Notes under the pieces: generated by a model
Told to the model about the DNA's origin: nothing
The model's database searches: none
What the model saw: only the letters and a program-made list of their open reading frames with translations
Shown: positions 45,054-52,398 of the stretch, piece by piece
How the letters are laid out: each line of letters starts with the position of its first letter
How positions within the stretch are numbered: position 1 is the stretch's first letter
Translations under genes and position numbers: made by a program
NCBI GenBank assembly: GCA_012513915.1
Contig: JAAZBG010000033.1
Location: forward strand, 33,976-97,975
DNA length: 64,000 nucleotides
Source of the DNA: Fibrobacter sp.
Lineage (GTDB): Bacteria; Fibrobacterota; Chitinivibrionia; Chitinivibrionales; Chitinispirillaceae
Direction: 5' to 3'

Positions 45054-47582
45054 ATGAGAAACCGTTTGTCAATCGGATTGCTGATTAATGAACTGGACAT
45101 AAGGGATGATCTTGAACTGGGATATCAGTCTCTATTCTGGAAAGGTGTTGATGCTGAGGCTAAAAAACTTGATATCAATGTGATCTCCTTTCTCGGTGGT
45201 GAAATCAGAAGTCACTTCGAATACCAAAGAAAAAGAAATGTTATTTATGAACACATAAATACCAGCAGACTTGATGGTTTAATTGTTGTCACAACAATTC
45301 TTGGTAATTTTATTACCACAGAGGAACTGAATTCTTTTCTGATGAAGTATAGTGCATTACCGATTGTCAGTGTCGGAATGGAGCTGACTACATATCCGAG
45401 TATTACTGTCGATAACTATTCCGGAATGTATCAGCTTGTTAAACATTTGATAGAAGTTCATAACTGCAGACATTGTGCTTTTATTGGGGGGACAGAGCAA
45501 AATCCTGAGTCACAGGAACGGTTAAAAGCATTTCTTGATGCGCATGCGGATGCAGGCATTCCTTATGATCCGAATCTGATACAGTATGCAAAATTTGTGG
45601 ACGAAATAGCAGCTACTGTCGTCGGGCAATGGTTGACGGAGAATAGACAGTTTGATGCAATTGTTGCCGCCAACGATTTAATGGCATTAGGTGCGATCCG
45701 GACGCTGGAGCTGCATGGAATAACGGTTCCGGAGCAGGTGAAAGTGACTGGTTTTGACAATATCGAGTTATCGCGTTTTCTGCATATACCTATTACAACA
45801 ATCATGCAACCATTTTATAAGCTGGGGATTGAGAGTCTTCGGTTGATTACAGGTGTGATACATGGGGATCGGGCAGATGCTACGATCAGGTTACCGGCAT
45901 TTCCGATATTCCGGGCATCATGCGGGTGTAAAGACGATTTGGCAGGATTAAAGGAGTCTGCTCCTTGTTGCACTGTAAAGCAAAATATCTGTGCGGCTGC
46001 TGTGCTGGAACGTTTTCTGGATATTGTACATAAATGGGGTTTAAGCATAGATCGTACTGATTTTCAACAGATGATCAATTGTTTTGAGGCAGATCTTCTT
46101 GATGATACCAGTAATACTTTTGAGCACTCAATTACAGTGTATCTGAATAAACGGCCACATGCTATCGTTAATCTATGTTTCGAATTTGTCAACTTAGTAG
46201 GCATTGAATGTCGCGGACTTGAGATAGCCAAAAAAGACCGGGCAGTAACGATCTGCTTTAAGGCCGTAAACGCAATAAAAAACGCAGAAATGCAGGAGCT
46301 TAGTAACAGAATTTTAAAAATGGCCGGACGATCCCGGAATCTGCAGCTACTCATGAATTATTTGCAAAGCTCTCTTGGGATCGAACGTTTACTTGATGAT
46401 CTTGAAGAAAACCTTCAGCGGATTGGCATTAACTCGGTTTTTGTTGTCCTGTATCATAATTTTGACAAAAAAAAAGGCTTGTTTATTCTTGGAAAAGACC
46501 GTGAGAGCAAATTTTATAAAAATAAGAACGGCTTCATATTTGATTCATCAGAACTGATTCCGGAGTCTCTTTACACTATACAGCATCAATATTCACTGAT
46601 TGTTCAGTCACTTTTTTATAAGCATGAATCAGTTGGATTTATTCTGGTAGAGCTCGATAGTAAAAACGGTTTTTTTACCAATGATTTTACCGGATTTCTG
46701 ATCTCGGGGATCACCAACGCATTTATGTCTCAGGAAATAATGGACAGTAAAGCAAGTCTTGAAATGGCAAATGCCGAAATTATCCGAAATTCTGAGATAT
46801 TACAGAATGCTTATGAACTATTACGGAAAAATCAGGAACAGATGATTGCATCTGAGAAAATCGTAGCTCTCGGCAGATTGACTGCCGGAATTTCGCATGA
46901 AATCAATACTCCGCTTGCGTCAATTGGAGCGGCAAATAATAAGTTGAGTTCACTCATAGAGGAATTATACAGCTGTCTCGGAGATCCATCAATAACCACT
47001 GATGACTACAGGGAGATCTTTGCTGATATTACCAGGTGTATTGAAATAACCGATAAATCAAAATCAAAGATTGCTGAGTTTGTAAGCTGTATCCGGGCTC
47101 ATACACGCGATGCAAAGGAAGAGAAACAATCATTTAATGTACTTGATAAAATAAGGGATGTTGAGCTCCTGATCGGATTTGAACTACGTAGCAAAAAAAT
47201 CAAGCTTACACTGGACACCTCTCATACAGAATGCACAATTTTCGGCCAACCTCAAAAGTTCACGCAGGTAGTTACCAATTTACTTACAAACGCGATAGAT
47301 GCAGTCAGGAACCAGGCTCAGCCTCACATCGAACTGAACATACGTAATGAGAAATCAAATGTTGTCGTATCAGTAAAGGATAACGGTTGTGGCATTGCAC
47401 CTCAAAACCGTATGAGAATCTATGATCCGCTTTTTACAACCAAACCATTTGGTACTGCAACAGGTATGGGACTTACGGTGGTACACAACATTGTCACAGG
47501 AGAATTTGGCGGAACCATTGATTTCGTTAGTGATGAAGGATGTGGTACTACATTTATTTTAAGATTTCCAGAGAACAATTAA
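45054..47582 (+). CDS. Soluble histidine kinase with LacI-type sensor domain (copy 2)
   Basis: 842 residues from the ATG at 45054 (GGAAAG upstream), chosen because it aligns with the start of copy 1; the ORF extends upstream without support. It has the same layout: LacI-like sensor (GLLINELDIRDD), GAF-like domain, H-box GISHEINTPLASIG with His near 617, and HATPase_c. The kinase half is nearly identical to copy 1 while the sensor half differs more, as expected after duplication and ligand specialisation. The gap to copy 1 is short (~65 bases), so they are co-transcribed and may form heterodimers. Confidence 0.9.
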   Translation: MRNRLSIGLLINELDIRDDLELGYQSLFWKGVDAEAKKLDINVISFLGGEIRSHFEYQRKRNVIYEHINTSRLDGLIVVTTILGNFITTEELNSFLMKYSALPIVSVGMELTTYPSITVDNYSGMYQLVKHLIEVHNCRHCAFIGGTEQNPESQERLKAFLDAHADAGIPYDPNLIQYAKFVDEIAATVVGQWLTENRQFDAIVAANDLMALGAIRTLELHGITVPEQVKVTGFDNIELSRFLHIPITTIMQPFYKLGIESLRLITGVIHGDRADATIRLPAFPIFRASCGCKDDLAGLKESAPCCTVKQNICAAAVLERFLDIVHKWGLSIDRTDFQQMINCFEADLLDDTSNTFEHSITVYLNKRPHAIVNLCFEFVNLVGIECRGLEIAKKDRAVTICFKAVNAIKNAEMQELSNRILKMAGRSRNLQLLMNYLQSSLGIERLLDDLEENLQRIGINSVFVVLYHNFDKKKGLFILGKDRESKFYKNKNGFIFDSSELIPESLYTIQHQYSLIVQSLFYKHESVGFILVELDSKNGFFTNDFTGFLISGITNAFMSQEIMDSKASLEMANAEIIRNSEILQNAYELLRKNQEQMIASEKIVALGRLTAGISHEINTPLASIGAANNKLSSLIEELYSCLGDPSITTDDYREIFADITRCIEITDKSKSKIAEFVSCIRAHTRDAKEEKQSFNVLDKIRDVELLIGFELRSKKIKLTLDTSHTECTIFGQPQKFTQVVTNLLTNAIDAVRNQAQPHIELNIRNEKSNVVVSVKDNGCGIAPQNRMRIYDPLFTTKPFGTATGMGLTVVHNIVTGEFGGTIDFVSDEGCGTTFILRFPENN

Positions 47583-47594
47583 ACAAATATAATA

Positions 47595-47624
47595 GTATAC
47601 CCTGGCACCTGAGTCCCGGTATAC
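47595..47624 (+). terminator. Weak terminator-like hairpin after kinase copy 2
   Basis: GTATACC ... GGTATAC with a 16-base loop just after the stop codon at 47582; the following T-run is short (GTTTGT). Confidence 0.4.
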
Positions 47625-47709
47625 GTTTGTAGTAGTAATGCAGGTACTAGGAAATAAATCCGCTGAAGAGGCCTACGACCTGTCATCTTCACGATATGGT
47701 AATTATTCT

Positions 47710-47994
47710 TCAGGAATTCTCTTCATACCCATCGTAAATGTGGTTAAATATGAACGGTTTCAAACATTGAATTTTATGATTAACTTTTACATTAGTCCAG
47801 TCATCACATGTCGATGCAGAATGTAATGTACCTTTGGCTGTTGAACCTGTAACCATATGGTGGTTATCTACTGCTGGTTTGTTTGGGTCAGGGTAATGAT
47901 TTGGAACACCATCCTCATTGGGGAGATCATTTTTAATCGCATTGACTGGATCAAATTCTCCAAAGAGAACGGTAATTTGAAAGGTTGTAGAATT
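47710..47994 (-). pseudogene. Remnant of a lectin-like or surface-protein gene
   Basis: The minus strand is open for about 94 codons without a plausible start. It reads FQITVLFGEFDPVNAIKNDL, then a Pro/Asn/Asp-rich stretch and HHMVTGSTAKGTLHSASTCDDWTN. The CDDWT end resembles lectin-like extracellular folds. Bounded by stops on both sides with no upstream body, it is probably a decayed gene fragment. Confidence 0.4.
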
Positions 47995-48210
47995 TTAACT
48001 ACTGTATAAAAACAATTCAATACACAATTGCACAGATTTCAATACACTTTTTAGAAAAAAATAAAAATTTATTGGTAATTACCGCTAAACTTAAGTTGTA
48101 GAGAATGGTGTCTTGAAATGTTCTTGAATATGTGTACACAAGTGTCTTTAAATATAATACGGATTTTCTTAAAAACCTCAAAAGCAGTGAGTTTTGGGGA
48201 ATAATACTAT
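47995..48210. other. AT-rich spacer before the peroxiredoxin remnant
   Basis: Very AT-rich stretch without a gene. The phrase TTCAATACAC occurs twice near 48020-48045. Nothing else was seen. Confidence 0.35.
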
Positions 48211-48226
48211 TGGCACACTGATTGCG
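48211..48226 (+). promoter_or_regulatory. Candidate sigma-54 (RpoN) promoter
   Basis: TTGGCACACTGATTGC: the -24 GG and -12 GC are separated by exactly ten bases, and the surrounding bases match TGGCAC...TTGC. It lies 67 bases before the peroxiredoxin remnant. No enhancer-binding activator gene is nearby, which such promoters need. Confidence 0.65.
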
Positions 48227-48292
48227 TCGTAATAATATTATTGTAGTTCTAACAAAATGTTAACTAACTAAATTAATAAAGGAGTTACAAAA

Positions 48293-48400
48293 ATGTCAGT
48301 TCTCGTAGGAAAAGTAGCGCCGGATTTTTCTGCTAAAGCAGTGAAACAAAACGAATTTATCGATAATTTTAAATGCTCACTAGTATTCGTGGTAAAGTAA
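48293..48400 (+). pseudogene. Truncated 2-Cys peroxiredoxin (AhpC/Prx) remnant
   Basis: A good ribosome-binding site (AAAGGAG) and ATG lead into MSVLVGKVAPDFSAKAVKQN, the exact opening of AhpC-type peroxiredoxins. After EFIDNFK the frame reads CSLVFVVK and stops at codon 36, before the catalytic Phe-Val-Cys-Pro-Thr-Glu motif. About 80% of the gene is gone. Its leader shares 23 of 25 bases with the rubredoxin leader (48262-48286 against 50424-50448). Confidence 0.8.
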
Positions 48401-48431
48401 ATCGGCAAATAAACAAAATGAATTATATACT

Positions 48432-48465
48432 GCCTGTTACATGTCACTCGTTACAAGTCACTTCT
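48432..48465. repeat. Copy of a GTCACTCGT-type dispersed repeat
   Basis: TGTTACATGTCACTCGTTACAAGTCACTTCTTTA closely resembles the sequence at 62340-62371. It lies just after the peroxiredoxin remnant and could mark the deletion endpoint. Confidence 0.6.
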
Positions 48466-48487
48466 TTATACTGTATGTTGTGTGATA

Positions 48488-48533
48488 GTTGCCCGGAACA
48501 ATAAGGTTATGGTGTCGATCCGGGTAACTTTTT
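48488..48533 (+). terminator. Rho-independent terminator after the peroxiredoxin remnant
   Basis: Stem GTTGCCCGGA / TCCGGGTAAC with one mismatch, followed by TTTTT. It probably belonged to the intact peroxiredoxin gene. Confidence 0.75.
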
Positions 48534-48612
48534 GTGGAATTTGAATATTGTGTGTCATGAATGTTATATTAGCTGAAGTAGAAAACTTCATCATTAATTA
48601 AGGAGCTGTTAG

Positions 48613-48993
48613 ATGAAAAAAACATCTGTTTACAAATGTGAAAAATGCGGTAATCTTGTTGAAGGACTTTGGAATGGTGAACCACCACTGTTCTGCTGCG
48701 GACAGGAAATGAAAGAACTTGTGCCGAATTCTGTTGATGCTGCAAAAGAGAAACATGTGCCGGTAATAGTCCGGGAAGGGAATAAGGTAACAGTAAAAGT
48801 TGGCAGTGTAGCTCATCCAATGACCAAAGAACACTACATTCTTTTTGTTGAACTGCTTGCAGGAAATCAGGTATTGCGCCACGATTTCAAAGAGGATGAT
48901 ACTGTTGCAGAAGCAGTTTTTTACGTGGATGAAAATGTTCCGGTTGTTGCACGTGAGTATTGTAATCTTCATGGTTTCTGGACAACAAAGTAA
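48613..48993 (+). CDS. dfx: Desulfoferrodoxin (class I superoxide reductase)
   Basis: 126 residues, the usual length. The N-terminal rubredoxin-like Fe centre has Cys9, Cys12, Cys28 and Cys29. The catalytic centre II has His48 (EKHVPV), His68 and His74 (HPMTKEHYI), Cys117 and His120 (EYCNLHGFW). It reduces superoxide to hydrogen peroxide in the cytoplasm using electrons from rubredoxin, which is encoded 1.5 kb downstream. Strong AAGGAG upstream. A clear sign of an anaerobe that meets traces of oxygen. Confidence 0.96.
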   Translation: MKKTSVYKCEKCGNLVEGLWNGEPPLFCCGQEMKELVPNSVDAAKEKHVPVIVREGNKVTVKVGSVAHPMTKEHYILFVELLAGNQVLRHDFKEDDTVAEAVFYVDENVPVVAREYCNLHGFWTTK

Positions 48994-48999
48994 AATTCC

Positions 49000-49027
49000 G
49001 GTACCGGTTGTTTTTACGACCGGTACC
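49000..49027 (+). terminator. Hairpin after desulfoferrodoxin
   Basis: Perfect 9-bp stem GGTACCGGT / ACCGGTACC with a 10-base loop, seven bases after the stop. No T-run follows, so it may act mainly in mRNA stability. Confidence 0.5.
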
Positions 49028-49112
49028 TTAGTACCTCTGAAACGAAATTAAAATAGTGATAGACTGATACGCTTTTGGGTTTGGGTGGTTACGATAAAAT
49101 CAGATAGATTTA

Positions 49113-49128
49113 TTGGCATGACATTTGA
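49113..49128 (+). promoter_or_regulatory. Weak sigma-54-like site
   Basis: TTGGCATGACATTTGA keeps GG but has GA in place of GC ten bases later. It is 50 bases before a small ORF. Much weaker than 48211-48226. Confidence 0.25.
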
Positions 49129-49178
49129 TCTCTTTTTATTATGGAATATGCGTTTCTACATAAAAGGAGCTTTGACAA

Positions 49179-49418
49179 ATGAAAGAACGATTCTTTGATA
49201 CAGTGATACTACTGATGTTTGTAGTAGCAGTAAGCGGGGTAAAAACAGAGTTGCTTAACAGTAATGAACCACAAGGCGGAACGTGGATGCTGGAAGAGGC
49301 ATCGTTTTTAAGTGATAGCACAACGTCCCGATTTGTTGATCGTAATACAGTGCAGGCGGTAACGCGCCTGAATGAGGGAGCTGTATGTATCAATAAATGT
49401 GGTGTATATCCGGAATAA
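49179..49418 (+). CDS. Small hypothetical protein with N-terminal hydrophobic segment
   Basis: 79 residues with AAAGGAG at good spacing. A hydrophobic stretch (VILLMFVVAVSGV, about 9-21) could be a signal or anchor. The remainder is polar and ends in CINKCGV with two cysteines, so metal or disulfide use is possible. It lies between superoxide reductase and ferritin and may belong to the stress cluster. Not recognised. Confidence 0.5.
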   Translation: MKERFFDTVILLMFVVAVSGVKTELLNSNEPQGGTWMLEEASFLSDSTTSRFVDRNTVQAVTRLNEGAVCINKCGVYPE

Positions 49419-49458
49419 TTGAATTTTTCAGTACTAATCCTGAACATGGCATTTTATA

Positions 49459-49692
49459 ATGAAACCAACAAACAGAAATATTCAATGCGTAATTGACCTT
49501 TGTACAAAACTGCTCTATAGCGCAGATCAGGGCGATATGCAACGCGAAGATGACAGTTGCGGAGTCTTATACGGGATTGTACGGGATTGTGCTTATAAGA
49601 TGCTTGATGCAGCTGAAAAGGAACGGAAACGTCATATGGACAAAGGTATCTGGGATGATGATTGTGATGATACGAAGGCGAATCCCGGATAA
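49459..49692 (+). CDS. Small hypothetical helical protein
   Basis: 77 residues, helical and charged, starting MKPTNRNIQCVIDLCTKLL and containing EDDSCGVLYGIVRDCAYKML. The spacing of its charges and its reading frame between the stress genes suggest a real protein, although no family is recognised. No signal peptide. It could regulate or stabilise one of the iron-binding neighbours. Confidence 0.5.
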   Translation: MKPTNRNIQCVIDLCTKLLYSADQGDMQREDDSCGVLYGIVRDCAYKMLDAAEKERKRHMDKGIWDDDCDDTKANPG

Positions 49693-49835
49693 GGTAGTCC
49701 TGGTTAAGCATATTTGGGTTTGCAGTATGCATATATCTGTTTTAATGAAAAAGGATTAAAAAGATACAACAGCACTTGAACCAGTACGTAATAATGAGCT
49801 ATATTGATGTGAAATGTCAAACACAGGAGTATATT

Positions 49836-50387
49836 ATGATTGCAAAAAAAATGGAAGAAGCGATTAATGGACAGATAAATAAAGAGATGTTTTCTGCATA
49901 TCTTTATTTATCAATGGCATCATGGGCAGAGGTTGCCGGGCTTAAAGGTATTACAACCTGGCTTAAGGTACAGTATCATGAAGAAATGATGCATGCGATG
50001 AAATTTTACGAATATATTATTCGTAAAGGTGGAACTGTTAAACTGGTAAAAATCGAAACACCGGAGAATTCCTTTGATTCTGCACTTTCAATGTTTGAGA
50101 AAGTTTTGACACATGAGGAATTTGTCACAAAAAGCATAAACGAGCTTGTTGATCTTGCAATCACCGAGAAAGATCATGCATCAAAGGTATTTCTTGACTG
50201 GTATGTGAATGAACAGGTTGAAGAGGAGCAGAATGCCAATGAAATCATTCAGACGCTCAAGATGATTGGCGAAAACAAAGCTGCATTGTACCTGTATGAT
50301 AAAGAGCTTGGTGCGCGTACATTAACGGTGCCATCCGATTTTAGTCTTGGGGTTGAATCGCAGCTTGGTGCTGCCGGTGCACCATAA
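49836..50387 (+). CDS. ftnA: Ferritin (non-haem)
   Basis: 183 residues from the ATG at 49836 (CAGGAG upstream); the longer frame from 49776 has no site. The ferroxidase ligands Glu17, Glu50 and His53 sit in the standard places (MFSAYLYLS, YHEEMMHAM), with Glu in the later helix near 94. It forms a 24-mer shell that oxidises and stores iron, reducing Fenton damage; it fits the superoxide reductase/rubredoxin context. Confidence 0.95.
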   Translation: MIAKKMEEAINGQINKEMFSAYLYLSMASWAEVAGLKGITTWLKVQYHEEMMHAMKFYEYIIRKGGTVKLVKIETPENSFDSALSMFEKVLTHEEFVTKSINELVDLAITEKDHASKVFLDWYVNEQVEEEQNANEIIQTLKMIGENKAALYLYDKELGARTLTVPSDFSLGVESQLGAAGAP

Positions 50388-50452
50388 ATCAGGCCTTTTA
50401 GAAGTCAGTAACGACAATGTGACAACTAACTAAACAAATAAAGGAGTTTTGA

Positions 50453-50614
50453 ATGAAGCGATATGTATGTAATGCTTGTGGTTATGTTTATGATCCGGAG
50501 TACGGTGATCCCGATGGTGGCATTAAAGCGGGTACTGCATTTGAAGATATTCCGGATGACTGGGTATGTCCTCAGTGCGGTGTCGGGAAAGATGAATTTT
50601 CACCGGAAGACTGA
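50453..50614 (+). CDS. Rubredoxin
   Basis: 53 residues: [20 protein letters not shown], then a canonical [15 protein letters not shown]. Two CxxCG pairs bind one iron. It supplies electrons to superoxide reductase. AAAGGAG is upstream; the upstream leader is nearly identical to that of the broken peroxiredoxin. It is too short to stand out in frame-based searches but is unmistakable. Confidence 0.95.
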   Translation: MKRYVCNACGYVYDPEYGDPDGGIKAGTAFEDIPDDWVCPQCGVGKDEFSPED

Positions 50615-50635
50615 TGGTGTATCAATAGTATTAAT

Positions 50636-50666
50636 AAAAAAGGCCTGCGTTGTCAGGCCTTTTTTA
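50636..50666 (+). terminator. Rho-independent terminator after rubredoxin
   Basis: AGGCCTG / CAGGCCT stem with a six-base loop and T6 run; it may also end opposite transcription, as an A5 run precedes it. Confidence 0.9.
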
Positions 50667-50736
50667 TAGGGAGTGTTCTCAATGTACACTTAAGTCTTGA
50701 CGACATTGGATTGTTGTAGAGTTGATGAGGTTTACA

Positions 50737-50952
50737 ATGGATAATAAAAAATTTCCATGTCCTGATTGTTTAAGCTGTCAGTGGTGTTCGGATGAACGGT
50801 GTAGGAAATGCATCGGTTCCAAAGCTGTTGATAATCGAAACATGCTTCTGAAAAGGGAGTCAGTAAGAAATGAAAAACATTCACAATTGTGCGATAATAA
50901 TTGCGGGTGCGTCGGGGGATCTTGCAAAAAGGAAATTGATTCCGGCGCTTGA
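50737..50952 (+). CDS. Small cysteine-rich protein overlapping zwf
   Basis: 71 residues from the ATG at 50737 (GAGG upstream). It opens with MDNKKFPCPDCLSCQWCSDE followed by RCRKC, two CxxC pairs typical of small metal-binding proteins. Its last 83 bases overlap the zwf start in another frame, which is long, so the true protein may be shorter or the tail may be a frameshift product. The function is not recognised. Confidence 0.5.
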   Translation: MDNKKFPCPDCLSCQWCSDERCRKCIGSKAVDNRNMLLKRESVRNEKHSQLCDNNCGCVGGSCKKEIDSGA

Positions 50953-52198
50953 TGCTCTTTACAAACAGGGTAAAATATGCAATAACATCGCAGTAATCGG
51001 TACTGGAAGAAGTAATTTTACAAATGAACAGTTCAGGAGTAGCTTTGCAATATCGGACGATTTTGCAAGTCATTTACATTATTATAAAAACACTGCCGGA
51101 ATAAAACAATTTATTGAAGCCCTCGGTCAGTTTTCCAAAATTGTTATATTTCTCTCACTTCCGCCCTCGGCATATGCTGTAGCAGCAAAAGAATTCGCTG
51201 ATGAACGTTTTGAACAACAGGTTTCTATTGTTATCGAAAAACCATTCGGATATGATTATGCATCAGCCAAACTGCTTAATAGTCAATTAGCAGAGTACTA
51301 TGATGAGTCACAGATACTCCGGATTGATCACTACCTTGCAAAAGAGGCGGTCCAGAATATCATGGTATTCAGGTATGGAAATACAGTTTTTAATCCTGTA
51401 TGGAATAGTCACTATGTTGAATCAATTCAGATAAATGCAATTGAACAGCTCACCATAATTGAACGAGCCGGGTATTTTGACAAATCGGGAATTATTCGCG
51501 ATATGGTACAGAACCATCTGCTGCAGCTTCTTGCACTTCTTACGATGGAAGCCCCTGTAACGCTCAATCCTCATGATGTCAAGATGCAGAAGATCTGTCT
51601 CCTGAACAGCATTAAAATCGAGGAAATTCACCGGTATCAGTATGATACTTATCGTGGGGAGAATGGTGTTGATTCTGAATCAACAACCGAAACATTTGCC
51701 GAAATACGGTTGTCAATTAACAACATGCGATGGGCCGGAATACCGGTATATATCCGTACCGGAAAAGCGGTACATCGAAAAGGCACTGAAATCGGTGTCC
51801 GGTTTAAAGCGCCACCCAAAGTGCTGTTTAATGAAAACGGAGATATTCCGGCAAATCAGATCATCTTTAAAATTCAGCCGGCAGAAGGGATTGTTCTTGA
51901 TATTGCCACCAAAACACCGGGGGCTGACGAACAGATCAGCCCGACATATATGAATTTCTGCTACAATCAGAACTTTACAGGTAATAATCCTGAAGCGTAT
52001 CAGAAACTTCTGTTTGATGCATTACGGGGTGATCATACGCTTTTTGTCAGCGCAGAAGAAACAGAAACTGCCTGGAAACTATTCGAAGGAAAGCTGGACA
52101 GGGGTGATGTTGTACATTACACAACCGGAAAACTTCCTCAGTCAAAATTTGATATCCGATGGATTGACTTTGACTATTATGCAAATTTTTGTGCATGA
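50870..52198 (+). CDS. zwf: Glucose-6-phosphate 1-dehydrogenase
   Basis: 442 residues, somewhat short for the family (~480-500). The nucleotide motif GASGDLAKRKLIPAL is at about 13-27 and the substrate site RIDHYLAKEAVQN near 150. It oxidises glucose 6-phosphate to 6-phosphogluconolactone, making NADPH, which would support the oxidative-stress cluster upstream. GGGAG upstream of the ATG. It stands alone, without gnd or pgl. Confidence 0.93.
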   Translation: MKNIHNCAIIIAGASGDLAKRKLIPALDALYKQGKICNNIAVIGTGRSNFTNEQFRSSFAISDDFASHLHYYKNTAGIKQFIEALGQFSKIVIFLSLPPSAYAVAAKEFADERFEQQVSIVIEKPFGYDYASAKLLNSQLAEYYDESQILRIDHYLAKEAVQNIMVFRYGNTVFNPVWNSHYVESIQINAIEQLTIIERAGYFDKSGIIRDMVQNHLLQLLALLTMEAPVTLNPHDVKMQKICLLNSIKIEEIHRYQYDTYRGENGVDSESTTETFAEIRLSINNMRWAGIPVYIRTGKAVHRKGTEIGVRFKAPPKVLFNENGDIPANQIIFKIQPAEGIVLDIATKTPGADEQISPTYMNFCYNQNFTGNNPEAYQKLLFDALRGDHTLFVSAEETETAWKLFEGKLDRGDVVHYTTGKLPQSKFDIRWIDFDYYANFCA

Positions 52199-52398
52199 AG
52201 TTCGATTGAACTAATGTTATATCAGGGAAATCATGGATAAGTATATAAAGGTATACATGCTATCATAGATTTTCCTGATGTGACAATTCTGTAGTATGAT
52301 GAAAACCCGCCAGCTTATTTTTATCACAAAATAATAATGTCGATTCTATTGTATAAGTAACTTGCGAACAATGCACCTCAACATCTGAGTAGAAACTG

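Noticed and set aside
47638..47826. 62-codon plus-strand frame after the second kinase
   Set aside because: Overlaps the better-supported minus-strand lectin-like fragment.
49113..49128. Second sigma-54 promoter
   Set aside because: The -12 element reads GA rather than GC; kept only as a low-confidence site.
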